In this document: piece after piece, positions 45,279 through 57,800 of the stretch
Layout of the letters: each line of letters starts with the position of its first letter
Position numbering within the stretch: the first letter of the stretch is position 1
Source of the DNA: Coleophoma eucalyptorum
Lineage: Eukaryota; Ascomycota; Leotiomycetes; Helotiales; Dermateaceae
Assembly (NCBI GenBank): GCA_026120035.1
Contig: JALRME010000009.1
Location: forward strand, 310,001 to 374,000
Length of the DNA stretch: 64,000 bases
Direction of reading: 5' to 3'
The notes under the pieces: model-generated
Seen by the model: the letters and a program-made list of their open reading frames with translations, nothing else
Databases searched by the model: none
Told to the model about the DNA's origin: nothing
Position numbers and translations under genes: made by a program

Positions 45279-47782
45279 TCAATCCCCATTGGCCTCCCAG
45301 CCCATATCATGGCTCAAAAGCTTACCATCTACGGAATCAATCCAATCCGAAGTTATATCAGTCATCAAATTCTGTTGTTGGTGCGGCTCCAGATCAAATT
45401 GCAAATCAGTATCATCATGTTGAAAAACCATAGACTGATCCAAATTCATATCGACTTCATTCCAGAAAGCGAGATGCTCGCCAGTCATATCACCAATCAT
45501 CTGCTCGAGATCGTCCTTATTGATATTCTCAGCCATGTTGACTTCGAGGCCTTGGATGGTGGTCCGCACATCGTCTGGAATGATGGGGATTGCTTGACGT
45601 GGTTGATGCTTATCTTCGGCGATTAAATGAAGGACGGATCGTTTGATTGCTTCGAATACGTCTCGATATCGTCTGATGATGGGCCAGCGCTCTGTCATAA
45701 TGTATAACATTATGCTACAATCACTAAGTGAGCTCATATATTTGATGGCCGCGCTACTTGGAGCTTGCCAGATGCAATAGATCAAGGTCAAGCCTGAATC
45801 TTATTAGCTTCAAGCAAAACTTTTTTTAAACCTTGTCCAACTTTACCTGCAAGGAAAACACTTTGTAATGTCAGAGTAGAGAAAGCGATGACTTGAGAGT
45901 CGTGCAGCAATCGGTATGTTTCACAAACTCCACTGCAAGCCTCAGTGCAGAGTTTCAAGTATCGAGGATCGATCACCGCTTCGTATAATTGAGGTTGAAG
46001 CAGCAGCCGTACGCACTTATGATATGCCACCATCTACATGGATATTAGTAATGTTCATATTTTACAATACTGGGATAAAATAGTTTGCTTACATAGACAA
46101 CTTGCGTAGGAGCAGGTATTGCATCTTTCCAGGCATTTAATTTCGCAAGAATCCGATCAGTTTCCTGGGATAAGTTCGCCGCATTGGCTCCATCAACTCG
46201 ATAGATAGTATTTTGAATCTCGGATTCAATCCTCTTCAATCTCACCACATGTATAAAAGTCGTCAAGCTCGTTGGGGGATTGGCAGGTTTTCCCGTATTA
46301 ACAGCGTTTCGAAAGACCTCGATATCCTGATTTTCCTCATCCACGTCCAGAGGTAGTGGGACATCAATGTCCGCATCTGCAATGCATGTAGGACGACCTA
46401 AAGCAATAGAAAGTTCGCGATCGACGTAATAACATGACCAGAAGAGCCGCTTCTCGATCTCGGATTGTAAACTGGGTTGTGTTTGGGATCGTTTCTTCCG
46501 GTGCAGGCCTAACTCGACACAAAGCCTCATCGCGATACCGACAAACGTCCAAGCACCAGGGTGACGAGGCACTCTCAGACAATGTTGAACTAACAAGAGT
46601 AGATATACTAAGACTCTAGAGTTTCCAAGGTGCAAGATTTTGTCTCGAAGATTCAGTGCTGCTTCGAGATGATACTTCCATTGGTAGTTTCCTAGATTCT
46701 CAGACTGGGTCTGCAAATGCGTTAGTATTGTTCGGAGTATCGCAGCATAACATCACAAAGGAACGCACAAAATACAATTCTTAAATAATAGACTACAGTG
46801 ATATTGTTCTTCGTTTGACTTATATCCCCATAGCAAGCTTATCAAATAGTCCACTGGCCTTCTTACACTAATTGGCATGTTCCATAAACGAGAATATGAT
46901 TTAAACCAGGACAGACAAACAAGACCGCAAAAGAATATATTCACTCACCATTTCAAGATACTGACCACCAAGGGAATACACCAAGTGTAATATACCCTCG
47001 TCACACGGGTCGACGATACTATCTCGCCTTCTATGTAGGTCCATTATTTGCCCTGAATGGACGACCGGATAGTTGATTGAGACGTGCTTCAGATAAACCT
47101 GCAAGAGCTTGTCACCAAGACTGGGATGTAACTGGAACGAAGGTGCAGTGCTCTGGGCGCTCTCCGGGGAAATACAGCCATTTTCACTTGAAATATATTC
47201 TGGAGGCGGCGTGTCAGATCTGTCGCAACTGGCAGTTTGAATTGTGAACGTTTGGTTATTTTTGTTTCCCACAACAGACTCGAGGATTCTCGCCAACGTG
47301 ATGGTCGAGGTTCCGCCTACGAATGACCCGCTCGTATTCAAGGAGAGATCTCGGACTGTGCTAAGGAGCGAGTGGACTTCTACTTTATCACCAGTGTCGC
47401 CGTCGCTTGGGCTGTTATAATTAGTGTAATGATCAAGAGCTGCATCACCTTGCCCTCCTCTAGCCAGAGACATCTCCAGCTCCGCGACGCGGTTTTCTAA
47501 AGATTTGATGTATATCCGGGCCTCCTGTGGCTTTGGATGACTTGGCATCACATAGCGACAGTCTAATGAGAGTCTTGCGCATGAAGAACAGTTTGGTTGA
47601 CTGCCATCACACTACGCGGTGTCAGTCAGGAATATCTTCGGGAGGCAAGTAAACAGCACCTTTTGCTTGCGAGACTTGCATCTTTGACAGGCAAGCAATA
47701 CCCGCGTCCTTTTGGGACGTTTCGCCGGCGGCTGTGCGGGTAAATCTTGGGCGGTAGCCTTTGTCTCTTCCATAGCCGACAT
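45279..47782 (-). CDS. Zn2Cys6 transcription factor with Fungal_trans domain, cluster regulator candidate
   Basis: Exons are 47782-47660, 47611-46949, 46710-46093, 46033-45847 and 45793-45279 (701 aa; phases 0,0,0,1 agree). The zinc cluster is split by intron 1: RVLLACQRCKSRKQK, then CDGSQPNCSSC and a sixth Cys at LDCRY. A short coiled coil (YIKSLENRVAELEMSLA) follows. The Fungal_trans (PF04082) domain shows GDKLLQVYLKHVSINYPVVH, HPGAWTFVGIAMRLCVELGL and KRLFWSCYYVDRELSIALGR. Intron 2 is unusually long (238 nt). It sits between the two monooxygenase paralogues and is divergent from paralogue B, the classic place for a pathway-specific activator; this role is inferred. Confidence 0.9.
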
Positions 47783-48517
47783 CCAATGTGACTTGCGCCT
47801 TTGTGAAGTAAATCGTAAGATTATGTGAGGTGATTCCCTCGAGAAGTGCAATTCCACGAGAGACAAGATTTCCGAAGGCCATGTTGATTATGATTAGTGG
47901 GGGATGGGAGAGGGCATTGATGGCTGTGATTCGAGGCAGGTAATCAGATAAGAGTCTCTCTTCAAAGCGAGCAGTGGAGTTCCGTTATCTCCCTCACTTT
48001 GCAGAGGCATGTCTGATAGTCCTCCAAATATAACATAAATGCTTCAAAAGTGGGCTCGGTGCCTTACTAGCCTGGGAAAGACTGCGATAAATCCAGCTTC
48101 ATATTGAGAGCGAAAGATATTTGGGCATTGCCTAACCTAATGAAATCCATATAAGAGGCGCGTAAACTACGGGTATTTCTACCCAAAGACTCTCAAAAAA
48201 TTGACGTTTCGGCAGGAGAAGGCAAGATGGGTGATTGAAGCTCAGTAATTCGGTTACTTGTGATTTGCACTTGCGGGCCAGGGAAGTTGAGCCGATCGCC
48301 AAGGTAGATACCGGTTCAGCGTTCCGAAGTAAATAGAAGCATAGCCTTGAGGCGTCTTGAGGGCGTCGAATTGAAGAAACAGCATCGCAGAAATAAAGCA
48401 CCTGCCGATGAGAGCAAATTGGCACTCGTGAAATCTTTATATAGTACCATGCAAGCACCATAGGGCCGTGGCTTAACCACACCCAACGTCGAAATTAATC
48501 CTTGAGAACATCACAAA
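47783..48517. promoter_or_regulatory. Divergent promoter region, regulator / monooxygenase B
   Basis: 735 bp between divergent start codons. It contains CGG-N9-CCG at 48312-48326, an inverted pair of CGG triplets of the kind bound by Zn2Cys6 dimers, about 190 bp before paralogue B. No convincing gene. Confidence 0.4.
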
Positions 48518-50304
48518 ATGCCTAGAAAGCAAATTCATCTCAACTTCTTTGATATCACCTGCACGGGGAATCATATGGCAATCGGTCTTTGGAGGTATTT
48601 ATTTTGCAATTGCCACCATTCGATGTAGAACTAATACTTAGGAATAGAGATCCAAATGATAATTCTAGTACGAAAGACAGGCTTGACTATTATATTTGGA
48701 TGGCAAAACTTGCTGAAAAGGGGAAAATAACTTCTATATTCTTTGCCGATGCGTATGCAGGTATAGATCATTTGACCTCCGTGAAGTCAGACTTGTACTT
48801 ACGGGGCGCCTATAGCCGACGAAACCTACCAGGGAAAATTCGATGCCGCATATCGAGGAGGCTCAATGGTTGCCCAACTAGAGCCGACAATATTTATTTC
48901 CGCAATGGCAGCAGTGACAAAGTCGGTTTCTTTTGGCATCACTGGAAGCACATCTTATATTCCTGTTAGTGAAACCAATTGCCGTCTTTCAGAATCACCG
49001 GGCTAAATTTATAAGCCATATACACTGGCAAGAACTTGGTCAACTCTTGATCATGTTACGAACGGACGTATAGGCTGGAATGTGGTGACAAGCTTTAGTA
49101 ACACAGCGGCGCAAGCATTTGGTAAAGAATCTGTCACGCCGCATGACCAACGATATATCGAAGCCGATGAATATATGGAGCTTTGTTATGCGTAAGTCTC
49201 CGCAGGACTTTGCTCTGGCTTCAGACTAATACAGGTGTAGTCTATGGGAAGGCTCCTGGGAAGATGGAGCGCAGATGTTCGACCCAGAACGTGGAGCTTA
49301 TGATCCAAACAAAATCCACAAAATCAAATTTGATGGTTTATATCACCGCACGAATGCAGTAGGCCAAGCACATCCATCGCCGCAACGGACACCTCTTGTT
49401 TTTCAAGCAGGATCATCTCCAAGTGGGAAAGCTTTTGCAGCTAAACATGCTGAGGCAGTCTTTTGTGGGGGAGGGAAACCTCAGGATACCGCACCCTTCG
49501 TGAAGAGCGTAAGAGAAGCAGCCGCAGCTAATGGACGAGATCCAACGGACATAAAGTTCTTCCCTCAGATAACTCCGATCTTGGGTAGAACGCTAGAGGA
49601 AGCCCAGGCTAAGTACGAGAGATATAGGCAATGCATAGATTATGAAGGAGGCCTTAGCAAGATCAGCAACTTCGTCAATTTTGACTTCAGTACGCTGCCA
49701 CTGGATGAGCCTTTCATCTTTGACGATTCGGGTTCAGAGAACTCGATTCATACTCTTCAGAAGACGCTCAAGCGCTATGATAAGGACGGAACCCTGACGC
49801 CACGGAAAGTTGGCGAAGGAATGGCTTTCTGCGGCTTTGCACCAAAGCCAGTGGGCACTCCAGAGATGATAGCAGATTTGATGGAACAATGGATGAATGA
49901 GGCAGATATAGATGGATTCAACGTATCCTGTAAGCTGCTCAATGCTCTTGCCATAGGCAACCAGTGGCCCACGGCCTATACTGACATCTATGATAGACGT
50001 GTCCAATCCTGAATCGTATGAAGATGTTGTTGAGCTCCTAGTCCCAGAGTTGCAACGACGAGGGCTTATGTGGGATGATTATGCCGTGCCTGGAGGGACC
50101 TTCCGCGAAAATATGCACAGAGCTCCAGGAGATAAATTGCTTCCGAAGACACATCCAGCGGAAGAAATGCGATATGAGAATCTCAAAATGGCCGGAAAGA
50201 CGGACGCTTCAGGGCATGTTGTAATTGATAAGGCCAAAGTAGCAGAGAAGGTGAGCAAAGGCGTCGAGGGACTTAAAGTGAGCTCAGTGGAGATTGGCTT
50301 GTAA
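48518..50304 (+). CDS. NtaA/SnaA/DszA-family flavin-dependent monooxygenase, paralogue B
   Basis: Six exons: 48518-48594, 48642-48760, 48816-48964, 49016-49191, 49241-49929 and 49997-50304 (505 aa; all phases agree). Same family and fold as paralogue A: IHLNFFDITCTGNHMAIGLW, MAKLAEKGKITSIFFADAYA, FGITGSTSYI, GRIGWNVVTSFSNTAA, AVGQAHPSPQRTPLVFQAGS and VPGGTFREN. Its length is normal for the family, unlike paralogue A. The first and last introns sit at positions and phases equivalent to those in paralogue A, whereas the other three are unique, so the copies are old. It is probably a two-component FMNH2-dependent oxygenase; no flavin reductase gene is in the window. Confidence 0.9.
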
Positions 50305-51580
50305 CCATAGTCTTGCAAGAGTCTCAACTCCAGGATTTTGTATAGACTGATACATGGGTCCGTTGAAGCCAGAGCAGTAGAGAAACCCTTGCACCACGGG
50401 CCATGACAACATGCCATAGCAGGCGTGGAATTTCCGTGCTGTGCGGAGGGTTTCCAATGTCTCAAATTATACTTTGCTGTTCGTCTTGCCTCAATAATCA
50501 TGACTGCGTTTGGAAAGTGCCATTTGCTGGCCGGCTTGCTTAGTCGTCTTATATGTGCACACAGTGTGTTTCAGATGATCGCCACTGAAGCGAGTGATTG
50601 TGTATGGGTGACGATCAAACAAGACTGAAGCATGGAGACGCGGACGATCTGGGAGCGGTGCATTGGGATCGACTCGTTCAGACGATACGAGAATAGAATA
50701 TATAGCAAGCCAAGCACCGGGATGGGTAGAGCGGAGGTAGAAAAGGCGCCAGGCCCAGCGACGCAGCGATTATATAAGCCGGATCTAGACCGTGTACGGC
50801 CACGGCCAGTAAGCGTTAGAGAATGGCAGTAGAAAGGATCAGGTCGTCGTTGCGTTATGCTATGCTATGGTACCGTCAACGTCACCTGTCGGAAATGGCT
50901 TTGCAACCTTTCTTTCATGCGCTTCAGACTGCCCACACACAGCTAATGGCCGTATGATTGTATCTGTGCTGCAACCCATTGAACGCGGCATCGACGAACG
51001 GTTCAGTTTGGTTACTTTGGGGTCCGAGTTCGGTCTCCGAGCATCGTGAAGACGGTTTCAAGAGGTCCTGTCTTCCACCATATGTTTCAAACATTCCTGT
51101 AAGGCGCCTCTCTGTGTCTTGGGCAGACTTTTAGCTGTGGTCTGCCCGTTCTCAAAGTCGCAGGGAATGGACAACACGCGTTACGAGTTACGCCGCCGCC
51201 GCCGTCGTCCGCCCAGATGTGCCGGGGTACGCGGCCCTGGAAGGAAGGAGCTTAAGGGCTCATCGTAATGTCTTGCTCTGAGGAACGGATGTCCTTCACT
51301 TCCCTTTTACTTCATCTCAACATCCCTCGACCCAAGGCTCCAATCAGATGAGCGCTGTGAGAGTTCCAACCGCCACTCCGTCTTAATCATCCAACACGCA
51401 AGATTGATTCGTTTGGGAGAGGCAGAGCTCAGGATCCACTCTCCTCGACCATTCTTTCTCAAGCGAAAGCCCAGCCTCGTAACCCCAGTTCCAAAACGTC
51501 GTCGCTCTTCTAAAGAACGACGCTGCCCTCCTGGTGCCTCTCTTCCTTTACCCATCCGCCACGAACATGTGTCGTTAGCA
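50305..51580. other. Intergenic region
   Basis: 1.3 kb without a convincing gene; a GCC-triplet run lies at about 51192-51206. It marks the transition from the accessory cluster back to conserved genes. Confidence 0.5.
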
Positions 51581-54065
51581 ATGGACGAAAGGAAATTCGA
51601 TCTGGATAGAGACGGCTTGGAAGACCCGTTACTGCTCCAGGATGAGCTTGAGGATGAACAGCATATCGCGGGTTATGAGACTCCGTCCGTGACGGTGGTC
51701 CGGAAATCGAGGGGTTTGGGAAGACTGGTCGCATTGAGTCCGGGGTAAATCAGAGACCATCAAGCAATTCCGGTTCAGACGCTGATGTCTTTAGGTTTTG
51801 GGTAATATTTAGCATCTTCTCCATACTGGCAGCGAGGAGAGTCTTGACTGGTGACTTTCGTATGTATGATCCAAGGCTCACTTTGCTCAATTGCTAACAG
51901 ATGTAGCATATCGTAAGTCTACAAATCAACATGTCCAGATCCTCGAATGAGGTTCTCTTGAGCTGGAGATTTGCTCATTATCACGTGAAGTCAACCCACT
52001 AACTTCTGCTCAGCGATATGCTTTCTTGTATTGCTGCAAGTGGCCGCATACCTATTTGTTCTCGGCTTCGTCGTCCTAATCCTCATTGGCGACTTGCTTT
52101 TAGACCAAAAACGAGAATGCCAGTCTAACGCCACGCTATCATGGCTACATCTAATTATCCTTTTCTTCAGATATGTCTTGACGGTTGGCATCACTATGAC
52201 CGCAGTCATTTTCAGTATGAAAGCTTTAATGCTGTATAGTAATTTCTCTGTTGTGGTCATGCTACCGGTTAGTCCTCGGTCATCTCTAAACTAAGCCAGA
52301 TTAATCTAACTTGAAGCAGGTTCTTACCTTTGCGATTGATGGCATCTTATTCGGGATTGGTTATGCCTGTAAAATCCTTCGTTCAGATCTAGCATTCGAT
52401 CACTGGATCATCCTTTGGGCTCTTCTAGTGTGTCTCTTTGTTTCGTGTATTGTCCTCGATGACTATCGATACAAGTCGGACGCCGTCTACTTTGCGATTG
52501 CGGGTGCTTTTCTTCTCAGCCTTGCCAGATTTGTCGCAAGCATCGGTCCTCAAATTCCAAAAGCCGCCTTACATACCTGGGACTGCTCGTACTTCTGGTT
52601 CCTGTGGGCCGGCATGATGCCTTGCCTTTTTATTACGATTTATGCAGCAAATGCTTATGAGGACGTGGGTGCAGCCTTTGAAATCGTGAGGACCTGGAAT
52701 ATGTCAGTTGTCCTCAAGAACTTAGGCCCAGGAGTTCTTACACATGTTCTTTGGAGCTTTCCGCTACGAAGTATATTGCCATTGTCTACCACAGAAGGGT
52801 CTCCATATGAAATCGGAGGAGAGAGCGTTACTGATGCGATTGAAGCAACACTATGCTTATCGGCATTTATGATTCCAATTAGCGCCTTAACCGAGAACAA
52901 CTTCGTCAATTGGTTCCAAATGTTTGCCTTCGTGGGAATAATCGTTAGTAGTGTTGGTTCAAAACAGATATGTCTATACATACCTAGAATCATCAACTGC
53001 CTACGTGGAAAAACCAGAGACAGCAAATGGTATGCCTTGTGGCAAAAGCCATTAATGCGTGCAACTACCACTGTACTGTTTACTCTTTTGACGGGCGGGA
53101 TTCTACTATATTGGGCAGATACAGTTGCTTATAGTCGAAGTCTCCGTTCATGGCCTGGTGGCGACTCTATCTTGGATACTGAATATCGAGCACCTAGCAA
53201 GGACAGATTAGAAATAGTTATCGCCCATTCAGAAGGAGATCCCTATGAGGGTTTGCGCGACATAATGTCTTTCCTCACCGCGTCTCAAACTATCTTGTTT
53301 TACACGCCTCAAATAACCATCTACACCAAAGATCCATCGCCGGAGGCTCAAACCCAAATTCTCAATGCTGCTGGCATAGATGCTAAGAACATCAAGTCAC
53401 TACCAAACATTGGAGGAGTAACAGCAACGTTTTTGGAGCACATTCTTCATTTTTGGGATACACTTCCCTCCCATACTATCTTCCTCAATGCGGCTCCTCG
53501 AACAATCCAGGACTGGGAACTAATCACAGCACGCTTTAATGACTACTATGAGGGCCCGGCCGGACATCCATATCCAGATACCATGCTCCCATCGTCAACA
53601 TTCCTCAATCTGGGTACTCTCAGCACCTGCGACTGCCACAGCTGCAGCGATACCAGCGGCTGGAACGACACTTTCCACCTGGTACCAAGCATGTTCGGTG
53701 CCGCGCACCCAAGCAGTACTCACTGCGAATCAACCATCATCACACACGGCAATAATTTTGCTGCCTCAGCATCACGAATTCGGGGACTTAAAAAAGACGT
53801 GTGGGAAACATTGTACAGCGCCATCTCGAACGAAGACCTAAAAAACGCGTGGGCGCATGACAAAGTGAAGATTGGTGCTGCTTGGGGCATGACAATCGAG
53901 GGCCAGAAGGATACTCTCGAGAAACCTTTCTTAGGCTACACTATCGAGAGGCTCTGGGCTATATTACTACAGTGCTCAAATCGGGACGTGGCGTGGAAAT
54001 GCCCGAATATGGAAACGCGATGGAGACGAGATGGAGGGAAAGACGATTGTGGTTGTATGAACTGA
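51581..54065 (+). CDS. Multi-pass membrane protein with C-terminal DUF3431 domain
   Basis: Proposed exons are 51581-51744, 51795-51859, a micro-exon 51901-51912 (or 51907-51912), 52014-52267 and 52320-54065, giving about 746 aa; skipping the micro-exon is also in phase. After an acidic cytosolic head, about ten hydrophobic helices run to residue about 440 (FWVIFSIFSILAA, CFLVLLQVAAYLFVLGFVVL, AVYFAIAGAFLLSLARFVAS, TTTVLFTLLTGGILLYWAD), loosely like a drug/metabolite-transporter fold. The rest is a DUF3431 (PF11913) domain: LEIVIAHSEGDPYEGL, HILHFWDTLPSHTIFLNA, CDCHSCSD, ASASRIRG and FLGYTIERLWAILLQCSN. DUF3431 has glycosyltransferase-like features, but no activity is established. Confidence 0.82.
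51901..51912 (+). other. Candidate micro-exon of the DUF3431 gene
   Basis: Twelve nucleotides bounded by AACAG (or six bounded by GTAG at 51906) and a consensus GTAAGT donor at 51913. Both lengths are multiples of three and keep the phase-1 frame between 51859 and 52014, adding HVAY-like or PY-like residues. Confidence 0.45.
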
Positions 54066-54897
54066 GTCAACCCTTTTCCTGTCATCAAGAACTGAGGAGA
54101 ACGACAGTGAATACCCCATGATGTCGATGGACAGCTCAAGAGAGAGCAGACTTCATTTAGCATGTTGTGGATGTGAAATTTTGTATACTTCTAGAAGAAT
54201 CTTGGGAAAATAAGGGCGTTTCTGGATATTTCATCAGGATTGCCTATTTTGGAGGCTGTATTGGAGGGAAAAGACATCAGGGGAATGATGGGAGGTATTT
54301 AAACATCGGTATATCATTAGATTAAGCTTGTAGAATAGTACAAACGGGCAAATACCTACTCGCTTTATTTCTACAGGAGAGATGATTTGATTGAATTTGC
54401 AGCAAGGCTTAGACATCTCACTAGTTTCATCAGTATTAGGGCAACGGAAACACATGTCAAGATCAGTATCAGAATAGATATATCATTACTCCTCTCTTAT
54501 CCCAGCTTATCCTAATCCGTAGCAACACATTTTAACCTACAGGACACCCCCATAACCATAGCGGCCATAATTATGCAAATACTCCCTTGTCCCATGCGCT
54601 TTAAAGAGGCCTTACCAAAACAGGCCAAAACACCAATATAAATGCTTAGACGTTCTTTTGTTGTACAAAAAGCAAAAAGCAATCAATAGCACTTAGAACA
54701 CACACATATGATATGCTTGTTGCATATACTCTTCAACATAGGAAGAAATGTTTGCTGAAGAAGGATCACTGGTGTCGAGTGGCGCCCTGGATTGAGCAAT
54801 GCAAGATTTGATTGATCCTGAATAAGCCTCCACGTGCTGGTTGAAAGAGCAGTGAGGTGTTTCGAAAGATCAGAAAGACGGCAGGCAGTGTGGCTCC
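54066..54897. other. Convergent 3' intergenic region
   Basis: 832 bp between the tail-to-tail DUF3431 and CYK3 genes. AT-rich, no gene seen. Confidence 0.5.
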
Positions 54898-57800
54898 TTA
54901 GACACAAGTCCATTCCGCGAAAACACACCACCTGGCACTCCTATCCGCGAGCACTAGACCGCGCCAGACACCCCTCTCACCACATTTAATAATGGTCTCC
55001 CAAGTACCTCCATCACCAACCTCAATCGGCTGACTAGTACTGTGCGTTCTTTCTTCCTTCCGCATGAGTCTTAAGATCTTACCTCCCGGAGATTGGATGG
55101 CAAGCTTTGCGGGCTTCTTAGAAGTAAACGCATTCGACGTGCTGGGATTGGAGCCAGAGGCTGAGGAACTTGTGATTGACATAGCGGATGTAGGGCGAAT
55201 AAAAGGGATTGGAGACGTGCCACCTGGATTTGGAGATTCTTGAGTCAAAGACGAAGGGTGTTGTCGGACCGCGAAGACGAAAGTGTTATTCACCGCCAGT
55301 CGCTGACATTGTGGTTGTGCAACGTAGAGATCATGTCTCTGTGCATGAGGCGTTGGGTGGCGTGTTAGGAATTCATAAGGAGGATTGTCTCCTGTATGAA
55401 TGATCGGAAGCGCGAACGCAAGAGGATGCGGAATATCTTTAATTGAATGCATCAGGCCTCTCTTTCCTGCGTAGATTTTTAGAATGCCTTGGCCTTCGTC
55501 GCCTGGAAGCAATGCTTTGATCGTGTATCTTTTCTGACCGCCGATCCATTCCGCTTGAGCAAGAGCACGTTTCTTGACCACTTCGCCGCTTTCAAAGAAA
55601 TCGCCGTCTTGGTCCCGTTCAAATGCACGAGCTTCTACTTCTGCTGCACATTCTACATCGGCTGGTACCGTGAATTTGACGTGTACAAGCTCAAGATCCT
55701 CGATTCGTACCAAGCTGGTATCATATTCGACAACCTGAAGCTCATTCTTGAAATAAGGGGGACAAGCACATGGCAGTGCTAGCAGGACTTCGTGTGCTAC
55801 TGGTGGGCAGATGTGCTGTTGATGATGCTGCTCAGGAACGTGGGTCCAGCACATTTCAGAGGGACGCGTCAAAAACCACCAACCCTCTGCGGTCTGAGAA
55901 CCGGCACTTGAATAGAGATGTCGTCGAGGATGCGACGGACTGGCTAGAGAACAATCCATAAATCGCCACTGTCCATCAACAACCACAGCATTCCACCAGT
56001 GATTAGCACGTGGCATAATCCCTAGCTCGGGCACTTCACCAGGAGATTTCAGATACCCTCTAATAATCTCACAGGTTATCCCAACAGCAGCGCACATTTC
56101 TAACACCAATACAGAGACATCTTCAGGACTACCTCGTTTGGACTGAATGACTCTCCTAGAATTGATATCGCTCTCGAACTCCTCTTCCCAGGTAATTTTT
56201 TCGCTAACCCAGGTAAAGATTGCTCGTAATCGTTGGACATCACTCCTATATGGTCGACACACGAAACCGGTGGCCAAACTAACAGGGTTTGTCATTGGCG
56301 GTAAGCTATTGAGGAAGCGTGCGTTCTTATCGACCAAAGTAAGATTAACGGCTTGGAAATTTGTCGGCTCCAAAACGGGGTTGCCATCGGCTGCTTCATC
56401 TCCATCGGTGGTCTCAAAAAGCTCATCAACCGGGCTGATTGCTGGATAGTCCATCATTTGACATCTCTCTTTCCTCTCTACCAGTTCGATCCGACTCAGA
56501 GAATTGGAACGGTTCACATCCCTTCGAACTTGAACCCAATCAATTCCACTGCTTCCACCCAAACCCATCTCGCTGGCAGCATCACGGCCTGTACTGCTAC
56601 CAAATCCTCCGGCGATGGAAGTAACACCATTCGGTGCACCATTTTTGGACGGTACAGCTGGCCGAGTCGCTTCGCCAGCAGCAATACTGCTTCTTGCACT
56701 TGCAGCACCAGTCTTGGCGGACTCAATGATCTTCTTAAAGAAGCCACTCTTCTTAGGCTTGGGTGTCATCAGACCACCAAGGCCTGAGTCAGCAGCGGAT
56801 GTATGCCAGCCAGCCTGAGATTGAGCCCTCGGTGGTTCTGATGCATGACTACTATGGTATGAAATGCCGGTGAGAGGTGTCTGAGGCCTACTTAAACTGA
56901 GGTCCACCTGGCTGCTCATGTAGTTGTCCTTTCGTGTACCCAAGGCACTATGCGCCCGGCCTCGCAATGCTTCTTTCTTTCGGGCCAAGCTTCCAGCACT
57001 AGTGGATGAAAACCCACCTGCTGAAGTACCGCTCATCAAGCTTCGATCAGTCATCTGGGTGCTTGAGCTTCCATTAGTAGTTGTACTCCGTCCCCCGGAT
57101 GAAGCGCTTGTAGAATTCGTCTTGGTGGTGAATGTGCGGCCAAGCATCGAACGTCCAACATCGTATGCTGACTTCTTATGCCGTAACTTTGGTGATTCCG
57201 AGGACATTCCGGCCATGGATGATTTAGGTCGATCCATGTAAGGATTCATCTTTTCTGGTATTTGAGGCACAGAAACCCCACGATCATGTAATCGAGGACT
57301 GCTTTTGTGCATCTTGCTCAGTCGGTTTTCCATTCTCTCAACATAATTGCTTAATTGAGGTGGAGTCTGATCTTGGCGAGATGGTGGTGGAACAGGATCT
57401 ACATATGGATCAGAATCAACATAATCAAGCCTTCGGCTCCCAATTCCCATGGCTGTGCTTGGCCTCGATGGCCCTCTTCGTTTGGCATTGATATATGTTT
57501 GATCGAAAGCTTCTGGGGACCAAGGGTCCATGGGTATATCAGGAGACTTGGTATCCTCTCTAGAGACGCCCATGTCTTCCAAAGAAGACATTACATCTTC
57601 CATAGCCGTCCGCAGTGGTGAAGGTGTTAGCCCAGTGCCACCTCCCGGTGAGGGCGGACAAGGAGACACTGCTCGCGGGGTGCGGAAGTCGTTAGGTCTA
57701 TCGAAGGAATTGGAGGCTGAGTGAGGGGTGTACGCGCTTCGGTGTGGTGGGGGTGGTGGTGGGGGCGAAGAACCTGCATCTTGGTGATACGGATCTGGGG

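Noticed and set aside
48132..48482. 116-residue minus-strand frame in the regulator/monooxygenase B promoter
   Set aside because: No domain, and it would fill the only promoter space of two well-supported genes.
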